A stretch of 39,051 nt of DNA from Streptomyces sp. ISL-100. Its GTDB lineage: Bacteria > Actinomycetota > Actinomycetes > Streptomycetales > Streptomycetaceae. The notes beneath the pieces are model-generated. The model did no database searches. It worked only from the letters and a program-made list of their open reading frames with translations, and was not told the origin of the DNA. The stretch's first letter is position 1, and each line of letters begins with the position of its first letter. The stretch covers positions 1-39,051 of the forward strand of contig NZ_JAGGOK010000102.1 in assembly GCF_018614615.1 (NCBI RefSeq), written 5' to 3'. Positions 8,013-15,006 of this stretch are shown in pieces. The translations under genes were made by a program, and so were the position numbers.

Positions 8013-8788
8013 CCTGCCAAAGGCAGCCACCAGCCGCGCTGGGCCAGCCAGGCCACAAACTCGTGCGTGCCGCGCCGGAGTCGGTACGGATAAGGGTCTG
8101 CTGGCCACGTCGATGGTGTTTGGGCAGCTGAGCCAGCGCGAGTTGGGCCGTGGTGATGTGGTCGGCGGCGGTGTTGCTGCGCGCGTTGCCGGGCGGCAGC
8201 GGGCCGCGACCGGCTCGCCGCTGCCGCCTCGGCCGTGGTCGACGAAGCCCATCAGCGGATGGTGCCCGAAGGTCTTCTTCCAGGTCGCGGTGGCGTCCTG
8301 CTTCTCGGAGTGCGGCAGTACGAGCACCCCATGCAGGTCCACGATCACCTGCCCCTTCGGCGTCCGGCGCCGAGGGGCCAGCCAACTTCCACACACATTC
8401 ACGCACTTGGGTTCGCGCGGCCCGGATCGCCGTAAGGGCTCTCGGTCCGGCCCCGGCCAGGACGTCGACCAGGCGGGAGACCGTCGGGTCGCAGGCCACC
8501 GACCCGAACACGCCCGGGTCCGCTCGCAGCAATCCCGAGATCGGTCAGACAGGCCCCGCCGAGCGCGAGAGGGCCACATCCAGCAGGATCTTCCCCGGAT
8601 CATGCACCGCCCGTTGCTGCCGCAACGGCGTCAGGCCGCCGATATCGCCTGGCACAGCCCGGTCTTGCGGACCGTCTCGACCAGCAGCATGCCACCGCCA
8701 GGCGGACCACTCCACGACCGCCGCCCTCAACGCGGACACCTGAGGAGTGCAGCTTTTCAGACGACGACCAGGACCAGACAAGCCTCAT
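8013..8788 (-). pseudogene. IS1380-family transposase, N-terminal half, multiple frameshifts
   Basis: Fragments in all three minus frames join into one IS1380-type DDE transposase: LRQQRAVHDPGKILLDVALS, ACDPTVSRLVDVLAGAGPRA, LTAIRAARTQVRECVWKLAG, GQVIVDLHGVLVLPHSEKQD with the first catalytic Asp region, ATWKKTFGHHPLMGFVDHG, then AADHITTAQLALAQLPKHH and LIRTDSG with the second Asp. Roughly the last 200 residues, with the final Glu, are absent because the gene stops at the IS605 right end. No matching C-terminal half is visible on the far side of IS605, so the truncation is not a simple insertion. Confidence 0.8.
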
Positions 8789-8858
8789 CGTCGCAGGTCA
8801 GGGACACCCCTCACCTTTTTGATCACGCCTCGGACAGGCTCGTTCGTGAAAGCGCGAG

Positions 8859-8920
8859 GCTAATAAGAAATATCCCTTCAACACCCTGCGGCGCGCCGAA
8901 TTCGGGGAATCCTCACCACC
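8859..8920. repeat. 62-bp direct repeat, copy A
   Basis: 58 of 62 bases match the copy at 9472-9533. The core contains GGCGCGCC and GAATTC palindromes and an AT-rich end TAATAAGAAATAT. It lies between the terminator of the secreted-protein gene and the IS1380 remnant, so it looks like the promoter side of a lost second copy of that gene. Confidence 0.75.
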
Positions 8921-9040
8921 TTGGCCGATGGTCGGGAAATACCGTGCCCGTGAGTGCATCGCGACAACGGCACTTGGCCCCCTCGGCTCGGCCGCCGCCG
9001 ACGATGCCGATCGGATGGCCTTTGCGACACAAAGGAGGGC

Positions 9041-9071
9041 CCCGGCGCCGGGCCTGGGGCTCGGCGCCGGG
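9041..9071. terminator. Hairpin terminator of secreted-protein gene
   Basis: Perfect ten-bp stem CCCGGCGCCG/CGGCGCCGGG with an 11-nt loop, about 43 nt past the stop of the minus-strand gene ending at 9114. Confidence 0.6.
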
Positions 9072-9113
9072 ACCACTTTCCCGCTCTCGGCCGTCTATGC
9101 GACCGTCACGCGC

Positions 9114-9407
9114 CTAGAAGGCGCTGTTGTTGCAGCCCATGGTCGAACCGAGGTGGGTGTCCTGTGCGCCCGGGTTGCCCTCGCCGTTGAGCGCGTTGCC
9201 CAGCAGGCCGTTGACCAGCCCGACCTCGCCGAGGACGTCGACGTTCAGGTCGTGCGACTTGCACTTGGAGCCCTGATTGATTTTGAAGTGGTCGCCACCC
9301 TTGCCGTGGCCGTGCGGACCCCCGTCGGCGTGGGCAGTGCCGGCGCCCAGGAGTCCGATGCTGCCGAGGGCAGCGACCAGGACGGCGGCCTTGCGGAGCT
9401 TGTGCAT
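9114..9407 (-). CDS. Small secreted protein with two cysteines
   Basis: 97 aa with a Sec signal peptide (LRKAAVLVAALGSIGLLGAG, cleavage likely after TAHA). The mature part is about 70 aa: a His/Gly-rich start (DGGPHGHGKGGDHF), SKCKSHDLNVDVLGEVGLVN, GLLGNALNGEGNPGAQDTH and LGSTMGCNNSAF. The Cys pair probably forms one disulphide. Related small secreted proteins occur in many Streptomyces, sometimes several per genome. They recall chaplins in size and export, but the chaplin pattern is not met, so no function is claimed. Start is ATG at 9407 with GGAG five nt before; the frame is open further upstream through the 62-bp repeat, but that is regulatory DNA. Confidence 0.8.
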   Translation of the reverse strand: MHKLRKAAVLVAALGSIGLLGAGTAHADGGPHGHGKGGDHFKINQGSKCKSHDLNVDVLGEVGLVNGLLGNALNGEGNPGAQDTHLGSTMGCNNSAF

Positions 9408-9434
9408 GTCATCTCCGGTGGAGTGAGGTGAATG

Positions 9435-9451
9435 CGATCTGTGACAGATCG
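9435..9451. promoter_or_regulatory. Palindromic operator candidate CGATCTGTGACAGATCG
   Basis: Perfect inverted repeat with 8-bp arms around one base, 28-44 bp upstream of the secreted-protein ATG, inside its 5' leader. It fits a homodimeric repressor site. A CGTAAC hexamer lies just upstream on the minus strand and resembles the -35 of the sporulation sigma factor BldN, but no matching -10 is visible. Confidence 0.45.
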
Positions 9452-9471
9452 ACTTCTTACAGTTACGGGAT

Positions 9472-9533
9472 GCTAATAAGAAATATCCCCACAACACCCT
9501 GCGGCGCGCCGAATTCGGGGAACCCTCACCGCC
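9472..9533. repeat. 62-bp direct repeat, copy B (upstream of secreted-protein gene)
   Basis: Lies 65-126 bp upstream of the ATG at 9407 and is nearly identical to copy A. The four differences would change encoded amino acids if it were translated, which argues for a regulatory rather than coding role. Confidence 0.75.
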
Positions 9534-9558
9534 TGTCGGAGTACTCCTTAAAGCGGCT

Positions 9559-10081
9559 CTGGCAAGATTTTCGTAGCCGGAGATCATCTCGGTGCGGCGG
9601 TGGGCGATCCGCGTAGTGCCGGCCTTGGTGGGCGGTCAGTACGACTCGGCGGCGGAGGAGTGGGACGCCGGCGCGTCCTGCCGGGACTGACCGTGCGCCG
9701 CTGGGGGCGCACGGTCAGTCCCGGCACCTGCACGGCGAACGTCACCTTCGGACACTCCGGGTTTCGCAGTGCAAGCGCCGCACGGATAACTCGATACGGA
9801 CCGGCCGGCTGCCGAGCGAGGCATCAGCGAGACCCGCAGATAGCGGCTGTGGCGCCACTCGCTCGAGTCACCGCACCCCGCACACCGCGCTGGGACACGT
9901 GACCGCGTGCAGGCACGGACCACCACGACAGCACCAACAACATCGACCAAGACAACCCGTAATTCCTCAACTGCGACAACAGATCAGGCAGTTCAACAGA
10001 GCACAGCCCCAGAGGCTGCCCACTAAACGGACTGGTCCACCACCAGATCGAGATGATCTCCGGCTACGAAAATCTTGCCAG
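9559..10081. mobile_element. 523-bp element bounded by 33-bp perfect inverted repeats (MITE-like or IS remnant)
   Basis: The ends 9559-9591 and 10049-10081 are exact reverse complements (inner core GGCAAGATTTTCGTAGCC). Similarity extends imperfectly a few bases outwards and about 20 bases inwards. The 457 bp between them holds no recognisable transposase, only a strong hairpin. This is the form of a non-autonomous element or an IS that lost its transposase gene. No target-site duplication could be identified with confidence. Confidence 0.6.
9679..9726. terminator. Strong 21-bp hairpin inside the inverted-repeat element
   Basis: Perfect stem GCCGGGACTGACCGTGCGCC / GGCGCACGGTCAGTCCCGGC plus a closing T-A pair, with a six-base loop. 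It may act as a bidirectional terminator shielding the secreted-protein promoter. Confidence 0.6.
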
Positions 10082-10657
10082 CGCCACGTTCACCTGTACG
10101 CCGACAGCTCGTTCTCCCGCTCCGCGAACCTCAACGGCTGCCCCCTCGACCCGGCACCGACGACCAACTCGCCTGCATGGAACCCGACTACGAGGCGCAG
10201 CCCCACCGCTCGTGCTGACGCTGTTCCGGGGACCAAAGGATGGATGACGCCGGTGGTTCTGGAAAAGGCTGGCCGCCGGTGATCCGGGGACTCGCCACCG
10301 GCGTGTAGATCCGGCGCTGTCAGTTCTCGACTCCTGCGGTGACACCCGCGCTCGTCGGAGTCCGCGCGGGTTGTGAACGCCGCGCGCATCATGCTGGGCG
10401 GGGTTGGATGGTGGGGGCCCCGGGCCTGGCGCGGTTGTCGGGGCCCCCGGAACGCACAATCCGCTGCGTTTGCGCGCTCCGCCGGGATCAACTGCGCCGA
10501 TGAACTTCTGGTCACGGACCCGGCGGGGTGAAGCGCGCCAGCTGACAGGTTCGCGGCTCCCTCTCGCCCAGTCTTTCGCCAGCCGGAGGCGCGGGCGGAA
10601 GCGGATGCTGAGCTTGCAGCATCGCCCGGCTCAGCCGCGCCGGTGAACTCTTAGGTC
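10082..10657. other. About 575 bp without an assignable gene
   Basis: No frame reads like protein on either strand. It holds a GC hairpin GGGGGCCCCG...CGGGGCCCCC around 10410-10450, followed by GAACGCACAATCCG, which parallels sequence preceding copy 1 of the duplicated element near 4270. A further CGGGGTGAAGCGC at about 10525 echoes a block of that element. Confidence 0.35.
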
Positions 10658-10809
10658 ATGGGCCGGCCGGGTGAAGCGCGGTGGGCGCCGCGATGGGGCA
10701 GCGGCCGGGCCCTTGAGGGTGAGTCATGCTGACGAGTAGGCGCCGGTGGCGCCGACAGGCCAGCGTGGTGCGGGGCCATCCCTCCACCCTCCGTTCCCGC
10801 ACCACGCTG
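10658..10809. repeat. Duplicated non-coding element, copy 2, with 14-bp hairpin
   Basis: Diverged copy of 4343-4489 in the same orientation, with the same three conserved blocks. Hairpin arms at 10761-10774 and 10796-10809 are identical to those of copy 1; the loop is 21 nt but still ends CTCCGTT, as in copy 1. Confidence 0.6.
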
Positions 10810-10816
10810 GCTCAAC

Positions 10817-10957
10817 GTGCCCTCAATTCCGGTGGATGCTCTGATCGAGGCCGCTGCGACCCGGCCCGCTGCCGAGCTCGCCGCGCTCGTGACAAACTTG
10901 AAGGAGAACGGAAGGTCCGACGCCGCCACGTGGCAGCTCTCATGCTCGCGCTCCTGA
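10817..10957 (+). pseudogene. Fragment of repeat protein (RPxxELAALVxxLKExGR motif)
   Basis: A 46-codon frame from a GTG reads DALIEAAATRPAAELAALVT, then NLKENGRSDAATWQL and a stop. The unit R-P-x-x-E-[LV]-A-x-L-[VL]-x-x-L-[KR]-x-x-G is repeated many times in large actinobacterial proteins of unknown role; here only one and a half units remain. Third-position GC supports coding origin. It is not a complete gene. Confidence 0.4.
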
Positions 10958-11086
10958 ACCTACCCCGCACCAGGCGACGATGAAGCGGGCCTGGAGGTGC
11001 CGGCCCCGAGGCAGGAAGCGACGGGCTGGTTCCCGTGGCGGCGGCGCGAGGCCAGCTGACCTCACACCGCCGCACCGGGCCCAACA

Positions 11087-11120
11087 CCGAGTGCCCCGGC
11101 CACCGTGCCGGGGCACTCGG
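11087..11120. terminator. Hairpin terminator
   Basis: Perfect 13-bp stem CCGAGTGCCCCGG/CCGGGGCACTCGG with an eight-base loop, downstream of the minus-strand subtilase locus. Confidence 0.55.
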
Positions 11121-11318
11121 CAACCAGCCAGCACCAGAACGTCGGCCAGCGGCATTGGGGTCTGCTTGTCGAAGCAACCTTGGTTCGTGGATGACGTAGT
11201 GGTGATCCCTCGCCATGAACTGGCCGATGTGAGTCGGAATTCGGGCGGCGGTTGCTGCCCCCCGACGCTGGGCCATCACCCACACCCTTCCCGAACGGGC
11301 CAACCAGGTTCGCAGACC

Positions 11319-11582
11319 CTACTCCTGGTCTGGGCGCTGGACGGGGCCGAAAGGTTCGATCTTGGGGTTGGCGAAGGGGCCTTTGACGCCAGGAGTCCGC
11401 TGGATGCGTTCGGCTGCCGCCTGGGTGACGAGCAGAGCGTAGCTGCCGTTGTGCAGGTCGACCACGCCGTAGCCGGTATCGACCTCTTCCGGGGTGAGCC
11501 CGAGGCGTCGGACGGCGTCGTTGAGCGTGGCCCCCGACGGGAGCTGCGCGGTGACGAGGACGCTGGGGGTGTCGGGGGCCAT
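11319..11582 (-). CDS. Small protein encoded after the subtilase, possible propeptide/inhibitor-like partner
   Basis: 87 aa with an excellent ribosome site (GGGAGGAG about 6 nt before ATG). It reads SVLVTAQLPSGATLNDAVRR, LGLTPEEVDTGYGVVDLHNG, SYALLVTQAAAERIQRTPGV, then PFANPKIEPFGP. The strand-helix pattern with a terminal A-A-E-R-I-x-x-x-x-G-V-x-G-P-[FY]-A-N-P-x-I is like the fold of subtilisin propeptides (inhibitor I9), where such a helix precedes the C-terminal tail that enters the protease cleft. This is inference from layout and position directly after an S8 protease gene. It is intact although its protease is broken. Confidence 0.65.
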   Translation of the reverse strand: MAPDTPSVLVTAQLPSGATLNDAVRRLGLTPEEVDTGYGVVDLHNGSYALLVTQAAAERIQRTPGVKGPFANPKIEPFGPVQRPDQE

Positions 11583-11601
11583 GGATCTCCTCCCGGAACG
11601 C

Positions 11602-12554
11602 TTACCGGAACCCGTTCTTCTTGCGGCGGCGCAGGGCGTCAATGATGCCGGGTGCGCTGATGATGCCGTAGCCGTAGTTGTAGTCGAACCCGGCGGCGCC
11701 TCGGTCGTCGGCCGTACGCCGCAAGAGGGTGCGCATCTGGCTCGGCGACAGGGAGCCGACGGGCCACTGGGAGCGGATGGCCGCGACCACGCCGGCGGTG
11801 ACCGGGCAGGCCGTTGAGGTCCCATGGCGTCCAGCAGGCTCCACAGGTGGGAGTAGGCGGCGACGGCGTCCGACAGCAGGCCGTTCATCAAGGTTGCGCC
11901 TTGGCGCTCCGAGAGCAGCACCGGCAGGTCGAGCATGGTGGCCTTGGGCGCGGCGATGAGGGCGTCGAAGGCACACATCGTGCCGTGGCCGACGTCGAAG
12001 TGGCCGGGTTGGCCGACCACTCCCGGGGGGCTCCAGCTTCGTGCCGCGTCGATGGGGACCGTACGGCCCAGTTCGTCTTTCAGATGCTGGGCGTTGATGC
12101 CCGTGTCCACGATGGCCACCGGGACGTTCTCGCCGTCCAGGCCCTCTGCCCCGAGTTCGGCGAGGAAGTTCTCGACGTCCTTCCAGCTGCCTACCGAGGG
12201 GTCACCGCCGCAGGTGGGCATGGTGCTGATGACTGGGTCGGCGTAGACGCTGATGATGTCCGGACGCGTGACGGCAAGCATCCCCAGCCGGCTTGCAGTG
12301 TCGTAGTCCTGGATCGTTCCACGAACCAGGACGCTGGCGTCCTCTGGACTCATGGAGAAGGCGAGCGGCTGCTCGAGCGAGAGAGGATCCCCGCCCTCGC
12401 CGGCCGGACGCGGCTTGGGCGCCGCCACGGGGGCGTAGGTCGGGTCGAGCTCGACGCCAGGTAGCCGGCCCGCGACTTCGTCAGCAGTCACAGTGACACT
12501 CGGGTCAATGACGGCGGCCACCGCGTCAAGCGGCCGCGGAGCAGTCGTACGCAT
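11602..12554 (-). pseudogene. S8 subtilisin-like serine protease, internal deletion and frameshift
   Basis: The N-terminal frame (MRTTAPRPLDAV...) contains the catalytic Asp in VPVAIVDTGIN and the His in VGHGTMCAFDALIAAP. After LLDAMG the frame breaks near 11822 and, in another frame, HGTSTACPVTAGVVAAIRSQ gives the nucleophile Ser, followed by LSPSQMRTLLRRTADDRG and YNYGYGIISAPGIIDAL to a stop at 11602. The segment with the oxyanion-hole Asn, about 100 residues, is missing. No signal peptide is seen, so it was probably a cytoplasmic or peptide-cluster subtilase. The start lies directly after a hairpin and has a poor ribosome site. Confidence 0.75.
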
Positions 12555-12555
12555 G

Positions 12556-12587
12556 GGAGCCCCCGGCGCGATCAGCGCGGGGGCTCC
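12556..12587. terminator. Hairpin between small secreted protein and subtilase start
   Basis: Ten-bp stem GGAGCCCCCG/CGGGGGCTCC closing immediately before the subtilase ATG on the minus strand. It would end the upstream small gene's transcript and, if read through, hide the subtilase ribosome site. Confidence 0.55.
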
Positions 12588-12600
12588 GTGGTGCAGGTGC

Positions 12601-12831
12601 TCAGTTGTTGATGCTGTTGTTCGCCTTGCCGTCCGCTTTCGTGTTCGCGTTGTTGTTCGCCGCGTCCGAGAGGTTGCTGTTGACGACCGAGCCCAGGGCG
12701 TTGACGGAGTCAAGGGCGGCGACGTTGTTGAGTGCACCGTCGACGATTCCCGCCTGCGCGGGGGCCACGGAGGCAAGGGCTGCACCGGCGGTGAGGGCCG
12801 TGATGGCGATGATGCGTGAGGGCTTCTTCAT
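12601..12831 (-). CDS. Small secreted Asn/Ala-rich peptide
   Basis: 76 aa. The Sec signal is MKKPSRIIAITALTAGAALA, with cleavage probably after PAQA. The mature peptide is about 48 aa: GIVDGALNNVAALDSVNALG, SVVNSNLSDAANNNANTKAD and GKANNSINN. It is rich in Asn and Ala with a regular hydrophobic pattern and lacks Cys. GGGGGAG lies about 11 nt before ATG. It is followed by a terminator and then the broken subtilase, so it may have been that protease's substrate or just a neighbour. No family recognised. Confidence 0.65.
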   Translation of the reverse strand: MKKPSRIIAITALTAGAALASVAPAQAGIVDGALNNVAALDSVNALGSVVNSNLSDAANNNANTKADGKANNSINN

Positions 12832-12890
12832 GCTGTGATCAACTCCCCCAGCGCCTGCGGGACACGGTCCAGCGCAGCTGATCGCCGACG

Positions 12891-12990
12891 ACCGGAGTGC
12901 CGGTGATGCTGCTGGAGTTCGACCGCCGCACCGAGGACGCCTACGACCTGGTGCACAAGCTGCGCCGGTACTGGGAGTGGAGCCGGCGGC
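12891..12990 (+). pseudogene. Fragment of replication-relaxation-like protein
   Basis: About 33 codons read PVMLLEFDRRTEDAYDLVHK then LRRYWEW. This resembles the nuclease-like core (V-E-[VF]-D-R-x-T-x-x-x-x-x-L-[VA]-x-K-L-x-x-Y) of actinobacterial plasmid replication-relaxation proteins. It begins and ends abruptly at unrelated sequence. Confidence 0.4.
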
Positions 12991-12993
12991 CGA

Positions 12994-13296
12994 TTGCGGC
13001 CCGTCGGCCCCACTGTGCCGCTGGGTCCGGACGCCGCCCGCCAGCTCGCCGAACACCTCCAGCCAGCCGCCCCCGACCACCCGTGGACCGGCGCCCGCTT
13101 CTCCTCCTCCTGGGGCAGCCGCGAACCCCTCGACGTCACCCTGGTGACCCCCGAACTGGTCGCCGAAGTCGACGCCGACACCGCCATCGACCGCGGCGCC
13201 TGGCGAAACCCCAAGCGATTCGCCCGCCTGCGCCCGGACGTCACGGTGGCCGACGTGCCTCCGTTCGGTGAGGGTGTCACACCCGCCGCCGGATGA
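12994..13296 (+). pseudogene. C-terminal fragment of ATP-dependent DNA ligase
   Basis: About 100 codons read VPLGPDAARQLAEHLQPAAP, then HPWTGARFSSSWGSREPLDV and TLVTPELVAEVDADTAIDRG, followed by WRNPKRFARLRPD. This is the OB-fold end of actinobacterial ATP-dependent ligases, whose W-G-[SQ]-x-[ED]-x-L-x-V-T-L-V-x-P-[ED]-L-V-x-E-V core precedes a W-R-[HN]-P-x-R-[WF] tail. The nucleotidyl-transferase domain with the K-x-D-G motif is absent. The end overlaps the start of the next small frame by ATGA. Confidence 0.65.
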
Positions 13297-13433
13297 TCCG
13301 CCAAAGCAACACCGCGTGCAACGCCGTCGCCCTGTACGTCGACCGCCGGGCGCTCGCGCAGCAGATCGCCGGCGAGGAAGAGCAGCGCCGCGCCCTGGCC
13401 GACTTCCTCGGGTGGCTGGGGCGCGGCGGGTGA
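13293..13433 (+). CDS. Small basic/acidic helical protein, 46 aa
   Basis: An ATG overlapping the ligase-fragment stop (ATGA) opens a short frame with strong third-position GC: SNTACNAVALYVDRRALAQQ, then IAGEEEQRRALADFLGWLGR. It is mostly predicted helix. No family recognised. Translational coupling to the upstream fragment is possible, since no separate ribosome site is seen. It could be a true small gene or the end of a larger lost one. Confidence 0.35.
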   Translation: MIRQSNTACNAVALYVDRRALAQQIAGEEEQRRALADFLGWLGRGG

Positions 13434-13441
13434 ACGTAGCG

Positions 13442-13798
13442 CTACCGCTGCACGGGGGCCTGGGCGGCCTGGGCGAAGTGCAGCACCACTGCCTTCGCTC
13501 CGGCGGCGACTTCGTCGGACAGGGCGCTGCTGCGCGGGCTGTCGGGATGGTTCTTCACCCAGATCATGGAGAACTTGATGATCTGGTCGATGTCGCTGGG
13601 GCGCAGCAGGATCGCGTCGCCGGTGTGCAGCGGCTCGGGGCCGCGGTGCTGCCACAGCCGGTAGAGGCGGCCGTCGGCGTCGTTGAAGCCGAGGTGCCGG
13701 TCGCCGTGCGGGTTGATCAGGTGGGTGGTGAAGGGCAGATCGTTCGGGCCTGGCTGCCAGGGCTGTTCCGGCTGGCTCAACGCGTCCTCCGTCGGCAT
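13442..13798 (-). CDS. Hypothetical protein
   Basis: 118 aa from ATG at 13798 (MPTEDALSQPEQPWQPG). It contains a compact strand-rich part, DLPFTTHLINPHGDRHLGFN, then DADGRLYRLWQHRGPEPLHT with DAILLRPSDIDQII, and a C-terminal helix (VVLHFAQAAQAPVQR). Codon use is typical for the genome. The ribosome site is weak. No family recognised. It lies tail-to-tail with the small plus-strand gene that ends only 8 bp away. Confidence 0.55.
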   Translation of the reverse strand: MPTEDALSQPEQPWQPGPNDLPFTTHLINPHGDRHLGFNDADGRLYRLWQHRGPEPLHTGDAILLRPSDIDQIIKFSMIWVKNHPDSPRSSALSDEVAAGAKAVVLHFAQAAQAPVQR

Positions 13799-13885
13799 TC
13801 GGTGATCACAACGTGCCGAGTGTGTCAGCGCCGATCCGGTGCGGGCAGGGCTTCCGGCCATTCGCCCGCCCCGGACTGGCACTCG

Positions 13886-14130
13886 TCACGCCGGGACCGC
13901 GTCCGGCTCCGCACGCAGCGACGCGAGCGGGGAGCGCCGGCCTTTCTCCACCGCGCGCAGCTGATCCCAGTCGACCTCGGTCCGTGCGACGGGCAGCGCG
14001 TCGACGTCGGCGGTGCGGTAGAGCGCGACGTCGACGGCCCCGGCCCGGGAGGTGCCGAAGCGGACCTCGATCGACTGTGGGACGTGATCCACCCGAGGCG
14101 CACCATGTGGTCGAACTTGCAGCGCCTCAC
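13886..14130 (-). pseudogene. C-terminal fragment of a conserved actinobacterial protein
   Basis: Minus-strand frames read DHMVRLGWI and then, one frame over, PQSIEVRFGTSRAGAVDVAL, YRTADVDALPVARTEVDWDQ and LRAVEKGRRSPLASL to a stop. The R-x-G-x-x-R-A-G-x-V-D-V-x-L-Y-R-x-x-D-[IV]-x-A-L-P pattern followed by E-V-D-W looks like the C-terminus of a mobile-element protein common in Streptomyces, but I cannot name it. A frameshift near 14085 and the missing N-terminus make it a remnant. Confidence 0.4.
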
Positions 14131-14351
14131 CGAGTGCGATCTCTCGGTTTGGTGTCAGTGAGTGATGTGTCAGTGATGAGATCCTCCGGGGCGGGCCTGC
14201 GGTGCTGTTAAGAGAGCTGAAGATCGGGTTTGCCCGGATGCCACGGCTGTCACGAGGTGAGAGATCGGGCTGCCCGTACTGTCGCTGGCCGGTAGATGGG
14301 CAGGTTGTGCACTGTCACGTACGCGAGAGATCGCAGACAGGAAGTAACGGC

Positions 14352-14846
14352 GTGAAATCCCTGGAATTGGTTCGCATCGAGGCGTCTCTGCACGACTGGT
14401 CTCGAATCGAGTGTGGCTGTGGCCGATCGGCTGAGCACCTTCCCCGAGAACTGCTTGAGATGCTTGCCGATGGCGCTGACCCTGACTTGGAGAACGGTTG
14501 GGCTGAATCGCACGCGTTCATCCAGTCGAATCTGATGGCGCCCGCCGTGGCAACCACGTCGATTGCCATGGCCACTCTTGCAACCGCATCCTCCCTCGCT
14601 TGGCGGCGTCAGCTTCTCCGTGTTCTGGGCATCCTGACGAGCGGCGACCAGGACGACACCGCTGACGTATGCCTGGATGTCGTCCGGCGTGGTACCTGGA
14701 TCCTGTACGAGGAGCTCGCGGCTATGCGATCGAACCTCGCGGCGGCTGGGGCGTATGACCTGCTCAATATGATGGATGAGCAGAAGGACCGGCTGCGGGG
14801 TTATCACGCAGTGGTTCGTGACCAACTGCCGCCGGACCTGCGTTAG
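14352..14846 (+). CDS. HEAT-repeat-like helical protein
   Basis: 164 aa from GTG at 14352, which follows AGGAAG by 7 nt; the longer frame from 14202 lacks a ribosome site. The N-terminus has IECGCGRSAEHLPRELLEML, the middle carries an acidic W-A-x-x-x-A-x-I-x-x-x-L-x-x-P region (GWAESHAFIQSNLMAPAVAT), and the C-terminus is a set of paired helices ending MMDEQKDRLRGYHAVVRDQL. This layout resembles short actinobacterial HEAT-like proteins of unknown role. Base composition is lower in GC than the neighbours, suggesting recent transfer. It is a single gene closed by a perfect terminator palindrome. Confidence 0.6.
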   Translation: MKSLELVRIEASLHDWSRIECGCGRSAEHLPRELLEMLADGADPDLENGWAESHAFIQSNLMAPAVATTSIAMATLATASSLAWRRQLLRVLGILTSGDQDDTADVCLDVVRRGTWILYEELAAMRSNLAAAGAYDLLNMMDEQKDRLRGYHAVVRDQLPPDLR

Positions 14847-14860
14847 CAACTACGTCCAAT

Positions 14861-14903
14861 CAGGGGCGGCCGACGACATGAGTCATGTCGTCGGCCGCCC
14901 CTG
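14861..14903. terminator. Perfect 43-nt palindrome, bidirectional terminator
   Basis: 21-bp arms CAGGGGCGGCCGACGACATGA on the left, with exact complement on the right around one central base, 14 nt after the stop of the HEAT-like gene and 100 nt before the end of the convergent hydrolase gene. Confidence 0.8.
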
Positions 14904-15006
14904 CTTCTGCCTGTCCGTGCGGGCGTCGCCGGCCCTCACACCGGCTTCGAAAGATCGCTAGGACTCCAGGGCCATCTACTTCAGGTTTGGTTTCCGAGCC
15001 GGAGCC

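Noticed and set aside
8798..9587. A shared peptide (SPNSARRRVL...GYFLLASR) encoded by both 62-bp repeats
   Set aside because: Differences between copies change amino acids (D/G, K/W), and the frames lead into unrelated sequence, so the repeat is not coding.
10053..10282. Short plus-strand frames after the right inverted repeat (for example HVHLYADSSFSRSANLN)
   Set aside because: Faint likeness to small secreted proteins but no start, signal peptide or family pattern.
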